Origin: Neoroseomonas oryzicola | Lineage (GTDB): Bacteria > Pseudomonadota > Alphaproteobacteria > Acetobacterales > Acetobacteraceae | NCBI RefSeq assembly: GCF_012163135.1 | Contig: NZ_JAAVUP010000004.1 | Location: 372,001-436,000, forward strand | DNA length: 64,000 nucleotides | Reading direction: 5' to 3' | The notes under the pieces: model-generated | What the model was told of the DNA's origin: nothing | The model's input: only the letters and a program-made list of their open reading frames with translations | The model's database searches: none | Program-made: the position numbers and the translations under genes | Part shown: positions 46,243 through 54,950 of the stretch, in pieces | How the letters are laid out: every line of letters begins with the position of its first letter | Numbering within the stretch: the first letter of the stretch is position 1

Positions 46243-47208
46243 CTAACCCTGGACGAAAAGGTTCAGCTCCGTCGCGATCACCTCCCATTCCCGCAGGCAG
46301 CGGGCGATGTCCTCGCGGAAGGCGGCGGGGCCCAGCCAGTCCGGGATGGTGTCGATCTCGAGCAGCCGGCGCTGGGTCGCCGGATTCTCCACGACGCGGC
46401 GGAACAGGTCGGCCGTGCGGTCGACGATCGGCTGCGGCGTGCGCGCCGGCGCCAGCAGGCCGATGAAGCCCGAGAAGGCGAAGCGCTTCGAGAAGCCGGC
46501 CTCCTCCATCAGCGGCACCTCGGGCAGCGAGGGCAGCCGCCGCGTGCCCGACAGCGCCAGCGGACGGATGCGCCGCGAGCGGATCGCCCCACCGCTCGCC
46601 GCCATGGAATGGAAAGCGCAGGCGACGTTGCCCGCGAGCATGTCCTGCAGCATCGGCCCTTCGCCGCGATAGGCGACATGGGTCATGTTCAGCCGCGCCT
46701 CGTCCGAGAACATCTGCCCATAGGCATGCCCCGAGGATCCCGGCGCATAGGAGCCGTAGGAAAGGTCCTTCCCCCGCGCCCAGGCGACGAACTCCTGCAC
46801 CGTGTTCCCCTGGGTGGAAGGCGAGGCGCAGAGCACCAGCGGCGTGACGCCGAGCTTGCCGATCGGGGCGAAGTCGTTGACCGGATCATAGGGAAACCGC
46901 CGCAGCACCACGGGCGAGGTGACATGCGTCGTGATGGTGAAGAGCATCGTGTGGCCGTCGGGCGTGGACCGCGCCGCCGCTTCCGTGCCGATCAAGCCGC
47001 CCGCGCCGCCGCGATTGTCGATCACGATGGGCTGGCCGAGTTCCGCGGCCATGGGTTCGGCCATCAGCCGGGCCCACAGGTCGGTCGAGCCGCCGGGCGG
47101 GAAGGGCACGATCCAGCGGATCGGCCGGTCCGGCCAGGTCCCCTGCGCCAGTGCCGGCCGCGCCAGGGTGAGTGCTGCCATCCCCGCCAGGATGCCGCGA
47201 CGGTCCAT
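46243..47208 (-). CDS. Bug/TctC family periplasmic substrate-binding protein
   Basis: The 321-residue protein has the signal MDRRGILAGMAALTLARPALAQ. Motifs are PFPPGGSTDLWARLMAEPMAAE, IVIDNRGGAGGLIGTEAAARS, TPDGHTML and NMTHVAYRGEGPMLQDMLAG. The ATG at 47208 with GGGAGGACAC upstream is used rather than one 15 bases earlier. It is divergent from the AtzG/E/H-like amidohydrolase genes, 107 bases away, and may import their substrate. Confidence 0.92.
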   Translation of the reverse strand: MDRRGILAGMAALTLARPALAQGTWPDRPIRWIVPFPPGGSTDLWARLMAEPMAAELGQPIVIDNRGGAGGLIGTEAAARSTPDGHTMLFTITTHVTSPVVLRRFPYDPVNDFAPIGKLGVTPLVLCASPSTQGNTVQEFVAWARGKDLSYGSYAPGSSGHAYGQMFSDEARLNMTHVAYRGEGPMLQDMLAGNVACAFHSMAASGGAIRSRRIRPLALSGTRRLPSLPEVPLMEEAGFSKRFAFSGFIGLLAPARTPQPIVDRTADLFRRVVENPATQRRLLEIDTIPDWLGPAAFREDIARCLREWEVIATELNLFVQG

Positions 47209-47315
47209 GTCGTGTCCTCCCATTATCTCGTTGGGGGCAGCCTAGGAGGCGCGCGCAGGCCTTCGCAACCGGCGCGGGGATTGCATGATCGGCGGACCCC
47301 ACGGAGCCTGCCGTC

Positions 47316-47513
47316 ATGTCCGAGCCGACGCCCCCCGACCCCGAGGCACTGATCGCCGCGATGCTGCCCGCGACGGGCATTCCCTGCGATCCCGCCTGGC
47401 GCGCCGCGGTCGCAGCGAACCTGCGCGTGGCCGGCGCGATCGCGACCAACCTCCAGGCCTTCCCGCTGCCCGATTCGGTCGAGCCCGCGCCCGTTTACGA
47501 GCCCGGCCGATGA
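47316..47513 (+). CDS. AtzG/HpxX-like small subunit (DUF4089)
   Basis: The 65-residue protein has the DUF4089 pattern: an N-terminal helix, PDPEALIAAMLPATGIPCDPAWRAAV, then NLRVAGAIATNLQAFPLPD. In the Pseudomonas cyanuric-acid pathway AtzG binds the amidase AtzE and is needed for its assembly; in purine users the homologue is HpxX. Its stop overlaps the ATG of the AtzE-like gene by 4 bases, which fits a one-to-one complex. It is the first gene of the set and is divergent from a Bug gene. Confidence 0.85.
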   Translation: MSEPTPPDPEALIAAMLPATGIPCDPAWRAAVAANLRVAGAIATNLQAFPLPDSVEPAPVYEPGR

Positions 47514-48919
47514 GCATCGCCGAGCTGCTCGACCGCGACGCGGTCGGGGTCACCGCGGCCTTCGCCACCGGGGAGGCCAGCGCCGCCGAGATCGCCGCGG
47601 CCGCGATCGCGCGGATCGCCGCGCGCAACCCGGTGCTCAACGCATTCACCGACGTGACGGCCGATCGCGCCCGCAGCCATGCCGCCGCGCTCGATGCCGT
47701 GCGCGCGGCGGGACAGGCGCTGCCGCCGCTCGCGGCCGCGCCCTTCGCGGCGAAGAACCTGTTCGACATTGCGGGGCTGCCGACCCGTGCCGGGTCGCGC
47801 ATCAATCGCGACCGTCCCCCCGCCACGCGCGACGCGACGCTGGTCGAGCGGCTGGAAGCCGCCGGCGGGTTGCTGCTCGGCGGGCTCAACATGGGCGAAT
47901 ACGCCTACGACTTCACCGGCGAGAACGCCCATGACGGCCCGTCGCGGAACCCGCACGACCCGACGCGGATGACGGGCGGGTCCTCGGGCGGATCGGGCGG
48001 CGCGGTCGCGGGCGGCATGGCGTCGATCGCGCTGGGGTCGGACACCAACGGGTCGATCCGCGTGCCGTCCTCCTTCTGCGGCACCTTCGGGCTGAAGCCG
48101 ACCTACGGGCGGCTGTCGCGCGGGCATTCCTTCCCCTTCGTCGGCGCGCTCGACCATGTCGGCCCGCTCGCGCGCTCGGTGCGCGATCTCGCGGCGTCCT
48201 ACGACGTCATGCAGGGGCCTGATGCGGCCGATCCCGGCTGCTCGGCGCGCGCGCCCGAACCGATCGGGCAGGGCTTCGAGGGCGGCATCACGGGGCTGCG
48301 CATCGCGCGCCTCGGCGGCTGGTTCGCGCGGCACCGGCTGCCGGAGAGCGACGCGGCGCTCGCGTCCGCCTGCGCCGCCCTCGGCGTCACCGCCGAAGCG
48401 GAACTGCCCGAGGCCGAGCGTGCCCGCGGCGCCGCCTTCCTCATCACCATGGCCGAGGCCGCGGAATTCCACCTGCCGCGCCTGCGCGAACGCCCGGGCG
48501 ACTTCGACCCCGCCGTGCGCGACCGCCTGATCGCCGGTGCCCTGCTGCCGGCGACCTGGGTGCAGACGGCGCAGCGATTTCGGCGCTGGTTCGCGGACCA
48601 GGCCGCCGATCTGTTCCGCCGCCACGACGTGCTGCTCGCGCCCGCGACGCCGATGTCTGCACCGCCGCTCGGCACCGCGACGGTGACGCTCGACGGCGTC
48701 GAGATGCCGTTGCGGCCGAACATCGGCGTCTATACCCAGCCGATCTCCTTCATCGGCCTGCCGGTCGTCGCCGCGCCCATCTGGTCTGCCGGCGCGGCGC
48801 TGCCGCTCGCCGTTCAGGTCATCGCGCCCGCCTGGCGGGAGGACCTCGCGCTGCGGGTCGCCCGCGTGCTGGAACGCGAGGGCATCGCCCGCGCCCCCGT
48901 CGCCCCCTTCGGAGCCTGA
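47510..48919 (+). CDS. atzE: AtzE-family amidohydrolase (amidase signature)
   Basis: The 469-residue amidase has the Ser-cisSer-Lys triad: Lys82 in PFAAKNLFD, the GGSSGGSGG loop with Ser158/159, and nucleophile Ser182 in GSDTNGSIRVPSSF (the usual sequence is GSDTGGSIR). AtzE hydrolyses 1-carboxybiuret; relatives act on oxalurate-like ureides. The neighbours are the AtzG-like and AtzH-like proteins, matching the AtzG-AtzE-AtzH set. No cyanuric acid hydrolase (AtzD) is in the window, so a ureide or a similar amide is as likely. It is coupled to the gene before by a 4-base overlap. Confidence 0.9.
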   Translation: MSIAELLDRDAVGVTAAFATGEASAAEIAAAAIARIAARNPVLNAFTDVTADRARSHAAALDAVRAAGQALPPLAAAPFAAKNLFDIAGLPTRAGSRINRDRPPATRDATLVERLEAAGGLLLGGLNMGEYAYDFTGENAHDGPSRNPHDPTRMTGGSSGGSGGAVAGGMASIALGSDTNGSIRVPSSFCGTFGLKPTYGRLSRGHSFPFVGALDHVGPLARSVRDLAASYDVMQGPDAADPGCSARAPEPIGQGFEGGITGLRIARLGGWFARHRLPESDAALASACAALGVTAEAELPEAERARGAAFLITMAEAAEFHLPRLRERPGDFDPAVRDRLIAGALLPATWVQTAQRFRRWFADQAADLFRRHDVLLAPATPMSAPPLGTATVTLDGVEMPLRPNIGVYTQPISFIGLPVVAAPIWSAGAALPLAVQVIAPAWREDLALRVARVLEREGIARAPVAPFGA

Positions 48920-48922
48920 CGC

Positions 48923-49303
48923 ATGGACATCGACATCCCCGAGGTGAAGGCCGAGGTCGAGGCCGTCTTCGCCCGTTACGAGACGGCGCTCGTCACCAAC
49001 GACGTGCCGGTGCTCGACGAATTGTTCTGGGTGAGCCCCGCGACCGTCCGCTTCGGCGCCACCGAGAACCTGTTCGGCGCCGAGGAGATCGCCGCCTTCC
49101 GCGCCGGCCGCTCGCCGGTCGGCCTCTCGCGCGAGGTCCTGCGCACCTCGATCACCACCTTCGGGTGGGACTTCGCGACCGCCTCCATCACCTTCCGGCG
49201 CCATGGCAGCGCCCGCATCGGGCGGCAGCAGCAATCCTGGGTCCGCTTCCCCGAGGGCTGGCGCGTCGTCGCGGCCCACGTCAGCCTGCTGGACGCGCCC
49301 TGA
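48923..49303 (+). CDS. hpxZ: AtzH/HpxZ-like protein (DUF3225, NTF2 fold)
   Basis: The 126-residue NTF2-like protein has [44 protein letters not shown] and [21 protein letters not shown]. Homologues are called HpxZ in oxalurate catabolism and AtzH in the cyanuric-acid pathway, where a decarboxylase or hydrolase role next to AtzE has been proposed. It begins 3 bases after the amidase stop and lies 18 bases before an FAD oxidoreductase gene, so it is part of the same operon. Confidence 0.85.
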   Translation: MDIDIPEVKAEVEAVFARYETALVTNDVPVLDELFWVSPATVRFGATENLFGAEEIAAFRAGRSPVGLSREVLRTSITTFGWDFATASITFRRHGSARIGRQQQSWVRFPEGWRVVAAHVSLLDAP

Positions 49304-49321
49304 GGACCACCGACCGCCACC

Positions 49322-50752
49322 ATGCCGTCTCCCCGTACGCTTCTGGAACTCGAGGCCGATGTCGTCCGCGACCTCGCCCTCACCGCCCATCCCCGCGCGC
49401 CCTGGCTCGTGCCCAAGACCGTTGGCGGAAAGCCTGTCCTCGACTGCCTTGTGATCGGCGGCGGGCAATGCGGCCTCGCCGTCGCCTTCGCGCTGAAGCG
49501 CGACCGGGTGGACAACCTGCTGGTGATCGACCGCGCGCCCTATGCCCAGGAAGGGCCGTGGTCGACCTTCGCGCGGATGCGCACGCTGCGTTCGCTGAAG
49601 GACCAGACCGGGCCGGACCTGCGCACGCCCTCATTGACCTACCAGGCCTGGCATGAGGCGCAGTTCGGCGCCGCCGACTTCGCGCGCCTGCACCTGATCC
49701 CGACCAGGCTCTGGGCCGACTACCTGCTGTGGTTCCGCCGCGTCACCGGCATCCCGGTGCGCAACGGCGTCAGCGCGGGCCGCATCGGACCGGCGCGGAC
49801 GGATGACGGGCTGCCCTGCCTGTCGGTCGAGACCTCCGACGGCGTGATGCTCGCGCGCAAAATCGTCATGGCGACCGGGCAGGAAGGTGTCGGCGAATGG
49901 TGGATGCCCGACTTCGTGCGCGCCCTGCCGCGATCGCTGCGGGCGCACGCCGCGGATGCGATCGACTTCGCGACGCTGCGCGGGAAGGTGGTGGCGGTGC
50001 TCGGCGCGGGGGCCTCGGCCTTCGACAACGCCGCCGTCGCGCTCGAGGCCGGCGCGAAGGAAGTGCACCTGTTCTGCCGCCGCGCCGTGCCGATGGACAT
50101 CCAGCCCTATCGCTGGCTGACCTTCGCCGGCTTCCTGCGCCACCTGGGCGACATGCCGGACGAATGGCGCTGGCGCTTCATGTCCCACATCCTCGGCCTG
50201 CGGGAGGGCTTCTCGCAGGAGACCTACGACCGCGTCCGCTCCTACCCGAACTTCACCATGCATCTCGGCCGGCCCTGGACGGGCGCCCGGGCAGAGGGCG
50301 GGCGCGCGGTGCTCGAGACGGCGCGGGGGGATTTCGCCGCCGATTTCGCGATCTGCGGCACGGGCGTGCGGATGGATGCGCGGCTGGTGCCCGAACTGGC
50401 CGGCTGTGCGGCCAACATCGCGAACTGGGGCGATCGCTACACGCCGCCGCCCGAGGAGGCGAATGAGCGCCTGGCGATGTTCCCCTATCTCGGCGCCGAC
50501 CACGCATTCCTGGAGAAGCGGCCGGGCGAGACGCCCTGGATCCGCGACATCCACCTGTTCGGCATCGGGGCGAGCATGTCCTTCGGTCCGTCGGGGTCGT
50601 CGATCAACGCGATGTCGATCTCGGCGCCGCGGCTCGCCGCCGGGGTGACGCGCGGATTGTTCGAAGCCGACCTGCCGCGGCTCTACGCGGACCTGCGCGC
50701 CTACGACATCAAGCAGGTGACGCTCGACCCGGCACGCACCGCGGCCGAATAG
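49322..50752 (+). CDS. FAD/NAD(P)-binding oxidoreductase (flavin monooxygenase-like)
   Basis: The 476-residue two-dinucleotide-domain protein has VIGGGQCGLAVAFALK for FAD near residue 44 and a second Rossmann motif VLGAGASAFDNAAVAL for NAD(P) near residue 228. MATGQEGVGEWWMPDF resembles the loop of flavin-containing and Baeyer-Villiger monooxygenases. It probably oxygenates or oxidises a small molecule. It is 18 bases behind the HpxZ-like gene and is probably the last gene of that operon. A tandem repeat array follows its stop. Confidence 0.85.
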   Translation: MPSPRTLLELEADVVRDLALTAHPRAPWLVPKTVGGKPVLDCLVIGGGQCGLAVAFALKRDRVDNLLVIDRAPYAQEGPWSTFARMRTLRSLKDQTGPDLRTPSLTYQAWHEAQFGAADFARLHLIPTRLWADYLLWFRRVTGIPVRNGVSAGRIGPARTDDGLPCLSVETSDGVMLARKIVMATGQEGVGEWWMPDFVRALPRSLRAHAADAIDFATLRGKVVAVLGAGASAFDNAAVALEAGAKEVHLFCRRAVPMDIQPYRWLTFAGFLRHLGDMPDEWRWRFMSHILGLREGFSQETYDRVRSYPNFTMHLGRPWTGARAEGGRAVLETARGDFAADFAICGTGVRMDARLVPELAGCAANIANWGDRYTPPPEEANERLAMFPYLGADHAFLEKRPGETPWIRDIHLFGIGASMSFGPSGSSINAMSISAPRLAAGVTRGLFEADLPRLYADLRAYDIKQVTLDPARTAAE

Positions 50753-50776
50753 CGAGCGCGGCCCGGACGCCCAAGC

Positions 50777-51234
50777 GGCCGGACGGCCGCCGCCGGCGCT
50801 TGAGGCTCCACAAACACGTCGGCCCGAGGTAGAGCCTCGGGCCGGGAGCGCAAGGCGCGACCGCGCCCAGACCATCATCCATCACCAGTGCGCCAGCACG
50901 TGGGGCGCAAGCCAAGGCGGCCGGACGGCCGCCGCCGGCGCTTGAGGCTCCACAAACACGTCGGGCCGCGGCAGAGCCCCGGGCCGGGGGCGCCAGGCGG
51001 GGCCGCGCCGCGGCCATCATCTGTCGACGGCGTGCCAGTGGACGGCGCGGAAGCCCAGGGGGGCGGACGGCCGCCGCCGACACTTGAGGCTCAAAGAACA
51101 TCGGCCCGAGGCAGAGCCTCGGGCCGGGAGCGCAAGGCGCGACCGCGCCCAGACCATCATCCATCACCGGTGCGCCAGCACGTGGCGCGCAAGCCAAGGC
51201 GGCCGGACGGCCGCCGCCGGCGTCTGAGGACCAA
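50777..51234. repeat. 142-bp tandem direct repeat array with internal hairpins
   Basis: This fills the 482-base gap between two convergent genes. Three near-complete units begin at 50777, 50919 and 51061 (periods 142, 142 and 140 bases) and a fourth, partial copy begins at 51201. Each starts with a block like GGCCGGACGGCCGCCGCC and then CTTGAGGCTC. Units 1 and 3 contain a perfect 10-bp hairpin, CGGCCCGAGG and CCTCGGGCCG around a 5-base loop (50820-50844 in unit 1). In unit 2 the stem has two mismatches and the second half has diverged. The period is not a multiple of three, so no repeat protein is encoded. Function unknown; transcription termination is possible. Confidence 0.85.
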
Positions 51235-51978
51235 CTAAAACGTCCAGCTGACCGAGGCGATGAAGCGGTTGTCGCAGACCTTCAGGCCGCCGCACTCGGA
51301 CTGGCTGATGTTGGTGCCGTAGAAGCCCGCGGCGACCGAGAAGCCGTAGGCGATCGGCACCGTCACGTAGATGCTGTAGGCGAGGTAGTCGGGCGCGCCG
51401 AAGCGGGCGTTGTTGTCGATCCACTGGTAGCCGATGCGGCCCGAGATCACGATGTCATGCAGCGGCGTCTTCCAGTCCGCCCCGCCCTCGAGCCACAGGC
51501 TGTTGCCGGAGGACCCGAAGAAGTCCGGCGACCAGGCCGCCGTGCCGACGAAGGTAACGGGCTCGAGCTCATACTTCAGCTTCAGGATCGCTTCGGCGTA
51601 GGCGAGCTGGTACTGGCCCGGCTGCTCGCTGTAGCCCGGGTAGGTGTACCAGGTGCCGCCGATGTCGAAGGTGAAGTTGTCGATCGTCCGGCGGTAGCCG
51701 CCGATCAGGTCGACCTCCTGCCGCGCATTGGTGTTCGGGAAGGCGACGTTGCTCGCGAAGGTGCCGATGTAGAGCCCGACCTCGTGCGAGAGTTCGGCCG
51801 AGCCCTGGATCGCCGGGCGGTTGCGGGTCTGGCTGATGTTGCGGAAGACGTAGTCGGTGGCGCCGGTCACCGTGCCGGTGGCCGAGAAGCCGCTTCCGAA
51901 TTCCACCTGGGCGGATGCGGGCGCGGCACCTGCCGCCACAAAGAGTCCAAGAGCGCAGACGGCGAGTTTCTTGAGCAT
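51235..51978 (-). CDS. TorF-family putative porin
   Basis: The 247-residue outer-membrane protein has a signal peptide (MLKKLAVCALGLFVAAGAAPASA, then QVEF) and a beta-rich mature domain ending in a C-terminal phenylalanine (VSWTF), as in barrel proteins. The strand segments ATDYVFRNISQTRNRPAIQGS and VDLIGGYRRTI match the TorF/CHP02001 family. The ATG at 51978 is chosen because it begins the signal peptide; an in-frame ATG lies 27 bases upstream. It is monocistronic, with about 230 bases of upstream DNA behind the TPP-enzyme gene. Confidence 0.85.
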   Translation of the reverse strand: MLKKLAVCALGLFVAAGAAPASAQVEFGSGFSATGTVTGATDYVFRNISQTRNRPAIQGSAELSHEVGLYIGTFASNVAFPNTNARQEVDLIGGYRRTIDNFTFDIGGTWYTYPGYSEQPGQYQLAYAEAILKLKYELEPVTFVGTAAWSPDFFGSSGNSLWLEGGADWKTPLHDIVISGRIGYQWIDNNARFGAPDYLAYSIYVTVPIAYGFSVAAGFYGTNISQSECGGLKVCDNRFIASVSWTF

Positions 51979-52183
51979 GTGAAGCGGTCCGATCCTTTCC
52001 TGCATCGCCGATGCAACGTTTCCGAAGGCGGGCCCGTGCTCGGACTGCCTATGGAAGTCGCATCAAGCAAGGTGCGTGCCGCGAAGGCGGCTGCGGCGCG
52101 ACGCGGTCCTGATCGGTCGGAACGGCGTAGAGGCGCGCTGCGGCTTCGGCGGCAGGGCCGCAACGATTCCGCAAAGGTCACGG

Positions 52184-52203
52184 GGGGCGGGCACGCCCGC
52201 CCC
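52184..52203 (-). terminator. Hairpin after the TPP-dependent enzyme gene
   Basis: GGGGCGGGC and GCCCGCCCC pair over 9 bases around a 2-base centre, 7 bases beyond the stop on the minus strand. It probably terminates that gene before the porin gene. The remaining 205-base gap holds no other gene I can support. Confidence 0.55.
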
Positions 52204-52210
52204 GGCGCGT

Positions 52211-53887
52211 TCAGGCGGGCAGCGGCATGGTCCGCTTCTTCCAGGCCGAGGCCTGCAGGGCCGACGACTTCACATGCACCACGACCGGCCGGTCGGTCAC
52301 GGCAAAGGCCTCGGCCAGGACGGGTTCGACCTGCTCCTCGGTCGTGATGGAAAAGGCCGCGGCGCCGAAGGACCGGGCCCAGGCGACGAAATCCGGGTTC
52401 ACCAGCCGCGTCGCCTGGTCGTAGGGCCGGCCCGGATAACGACCTTCGTGGTGCATCCCGATCGTGCCATATCCGGAATTGTCGGACAGGATGACCACGG
52501 GTGCCACGCCTTCGCGCACGGCCGTCGCAATCTCATTCCCTGTCATGAGAATCCCGCCATCGCCGACGAAGGCGACTGCCCGCTTTCCGGGCCGACGAAG
52601 GGCGGCTGCCACTGCCATAGGCACGGCTGCTCCCATCGCGCCCACATTCGACGCCAGGAACATGTGCGTCTGCCGGAACGGGAAGTAGCGGTGCAGGAAG
52701 GAGGAGAAGTTCCCCGCATCCGAGGTCACCGCCGCATCGGCCGGGATGTGGCGCGACATCGCCGCGCAGACGGCGCCGAAATTCACCCCGTCCTCCATCC
52801 GGTCCCATTCGGGCGCGAGCAGGCCGCGGTGGATGGTGTTCAGCCCCTTCACCCAGCGCTTACGCCCTTCGCTTGCCTCGGGCGCGTTGCGGGTGAGCAG
52901 GCCGCGGATGACGGCATGCGGGTCGGCGGCGATCGGCAGGTCGACGCGCCAGACACGGCCGATCTCGTTGGCGTCGGGCCAGACCTGGACCAGCGGCAAT
53001 TGCGGATCCGGCGCGGCGGGGAAGGTGTAGGATTGGCTGATGCTGTCCGACAGCCGTTCGCCCAGGCAGACCATGAGGTCGGCCTTCTTCATCTCTTCGA
53101 TCAGCGGCTTGGGCACGCGGATGCCCATGTAGCCGCCGTAGTTCGGGTGGTTCGCGTCGAACAGATGGGGCCGCCGGTGCGTCGGGCTGATCGGTAGCGA
53201 CCAGGCTTCGGCGAGGCGATTGAGGTCGGCCAGCGCCGCCTCCCCGCCCGCGGCCATCGCACCGCCCACCAGCACCAGCGGGCGCTCGGCATTCGCGAGC
53301 ATCTCCGCCAGGCGATCGAGGTCTTCCGCCCGCGGCCCCGGCTTCGGCAGGGTGCGGGGCTGCACGACAGGGCCCTCAGCGGGCTCGTCGAAGATATCCT
53401 CGGGCAGGATGACCGCGACGGGGCCGGGCGTGCCGGACTGGGCGAGGTGGAAGGCGCGGGCGATCACCTCGCTCGCCTGGATCGGCTGGATGACCTCGAA
53501 GACGCCCTTGGTCACGTCCGACAGCAGGCGGGAATAGTTCTGCTCCTGCAGCGCGAGCCGCCCGACATCCTTGCGCTCGACATGCCCGACCAGCATCACG
53601 AGCGGCGTCGCGTCGTGATAGGCCGTGTGCAGCCCGATCATCGCATTGGTGATGCCGGGCCCGCGGGAGACGAGCGCGACCCCCGCCCGCCCGTCGCGCA
53701 TCCGCCCGTCGGCCGCGGCCATGAAGCCGGCGCCGCCCTCGTGGCGGCAGACCACCAGGCGGATCTGCGGGAACTCGGTCAGCGCGTCGGTCAGGCCGAG
53801 ATAGGATTCGCCCGGCACGCAATAAATCAGGTCGACGTCATGCGCGGCGAGGCTTTCGGCCAGGATGCGGCCGACGGTGCGGGTCAT
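52211..53887 (-). CDS. Thiamine pyrophosphate-dependent enzyme (acetolactate synthase-like)
   Basis: The 558-residue enzyme has the full TPP-decarboxylase layout: the PYR domain with catalytic Glu50 in CRHEGGAGFMA, a central domain (about 190-330) and the PP domain with VGDGGILMTGNEIATA and ILSDNSGYGTIG (GDGX24-27N, binding Mg-TPP). It resembles acetolactate synthase, benzoylformate decarboxylase and oxalyl-CoA decarboxylase relatives; no regulatory subunit is present. The next gene on the same strand is a Bug gene ending 28 bases upstream, so both may serve one 2-oxo acid. Confidence 0.88.
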   Translation of the reverse strand: MTRTVGRILAESLAAHDVDLIYCVPGESYLGLTDALTEFPQIRLVVCRHEGGAGFMAAADGRMRDGRAGVALVSRGPGITNAMIGLHTAYHDATPLVMLVGHVERKDVGRLALQEQNYSRLLSDVTKGVFEVIQPIQASEVIARAFHLAQSGTPGPVAVILPEDIFDEPAEGPVVQPRTLPKPGPRAEDLDRLAEMLANAERPLVLVGGAMAAGGEAALADLNRLAEAWSLPISPTHRRPHLFDANHPNYGGYMGIRVPKPLIEEMKKADLMVCLGERLSDSISQSYTFPAAPDPQLPLVQVWPDANEIGRVWRVDLPIAADPHAVIRGLLTRNAPEASEGRKRWVKGLNTIHRGLLAPEWDRMEDGVNFGAVCAAMSRHIPADAAVTSDAGNFSSFLHRYFPFRQTHMFLASNVGAMGAAVPMAVAAALRRPGKRAVAFVGDGGILMTGNEIATAVREGVAPVVILSDNSGYGTIGMHHEGRYPGRPYDQATRLVNPDFVAWARSFGAAAFSITTEEQVEPVLAEAFAVTDRPVVVHVKSSALQASAWKKRTMPLPA

Positions 53888-53915
53888 GAGACGGTCCTCG
53901 GGTCGTGTGTCTGGG

Positions 53916-54884
53916 TCACTCGGGCCGGATGCCGAGCTGGCGGATGACGGCGCCGAAGGCCTCGCGCTGCTCGGCGAGCAGGGCGCGGAATTCGTCCGGC
54001 CCGCGCGGAATGGCCTCGGTGCCGATGGCGGCGAGCCGCTGCCGCGTCTCCGGCAGCCTCGACGCCTCGGCGAGTTCGGCGGAGAGCCGGTCGAGGATGG
54101 GCCGTGGCGTCGCCGCCGGCGCCATCATGCCGATCCAGCCGATGTAGTCGTAGCCGGGCAGGTTCAGCGCCTCCTGCAGCGGGGGCACCTCCGGCATCAG
54201 CTCCGTGCGCCGGCCGACCGTGCTGCCGAGCGCGCGCAGCTTGCCCTCGCGGATCAGCCCGCCGCTCGCGGCCAACGTCTCGATCGCGAAATCCACCTGG
54301 CCGCCGAGCAGCGCGGCCATGGCCGGCCCGCTGCCCTGGAACGGGACGTGCAGCACGTCGACCTCGGTGCGCGCGACCATCAGCGCGGTGAGCAGGTGCT
54401 GCGCGCCGCCGACGCCCGAGGAGGCATAGCTGTGCTTGCCCGGATCCCGCTTCAGCATCTCGATCAGCCCGCGCGCGTCGCGTGCCGGGCTGTCGGCGCG
54501 CACCACGAGGAAATAGGGCGAGCCCGAGAAGGTCGCGATCGGCGCAAGGTCGCGTTCCACGTCGTAGGGCAGGCGATGCAGCAGCGGCCCGAAGGAGATC
54601 GGCCCGATCGAGGCGGCGAGCAGCGTGTAGCCGTCCGGCGCCGCCTTCGCGACGAAGTCCGTTCCGATCGATCCGCCGGCGCCGGCCTTGTTCTCCGGCA
54701 CCACCTGCTGGCCGAGCTTCTCGGACAGCCGCTGCGCCATGATGCGCCCGACCAGGTCCGTCGCCTGGCCCGGCGGCCAGGGCACGATCAGCCGGATGGT
54801 CCGGTTCGGCCAGGGCGCCTGCGCGATGGCGGGGCGCGCGAGCAGCGGCAGGGCCGCGAGCGCCAGGTGACGGCGAGCGATCAT
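53916..54884 (-). CDS. Bug/TctC family periplasmic substrate-binding protein
   Basis: The 322-residue protein has the signal MIARRHLALAALPLLARPAIAQ. Motifs are PWPPGQATDLVGRIMAQRLSE, VVPENKAGAGGSIGTDFVAKA, PDGYTLLAA and DVLHVPFQGSGPAMAALLGGQVD. The start at 54884 with GGGAAGGGAA upstream is preferred to an ATG 54 bases earlier. It is arranged head-to-tail with another Bug gene, 66 bases apart. The PPGQATD loop differs from the usual PPGGSTD, hinting at different ligand contacts. Confidence 0.92.
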   Translation of the reverse strand: MIARRHLALAALPLLARPAIAQAPWPNRTIRLIVPWPPGQATDLVGRIMAQRLSEKLGQQVVPENKAGAGGSIGTDFVAKAAPDGYTLLAASIGPISFGPLLHRLPYDVERDLAPIATFSGSPYFLVVRADSPARDARGLIEMLKRDPGKHSYASSGVGGAQHLLTALMVARTEVDVLHVPFQGSGPAMAALLGGQVDFAIETLAASGGLIREGKLRALGSTVGRRTELMPEVPPLQEALNLPGYDYIGWIGMMAPAATPRPILDRLSAELAEASRLPETRQRLAAIGTEAIPRGPDEFRALLAEQREAFGAVIRQLGIRPE

Positions 54885-54950
54885 GGACGTTGTTTCCCTT
54901 CCCGCCGACCATCCTGCCGCAACGGGACGGGGCCGCAAGGGCGCGCGGCG

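Noticed and set aside
50709..51197. Repeat-containing frame on the minus strand in the tandem array
   Set aside because: The period is 142 bases and not a multiple of three, so successive copies fall in different frames and no repeat protein results; the frame is open by base composition.
50777..51234. CRISPR array
   Set aside because: The units are about 142 bp and directly abutting, without short repeats alternating with unique spacers, and no cas gene is near.
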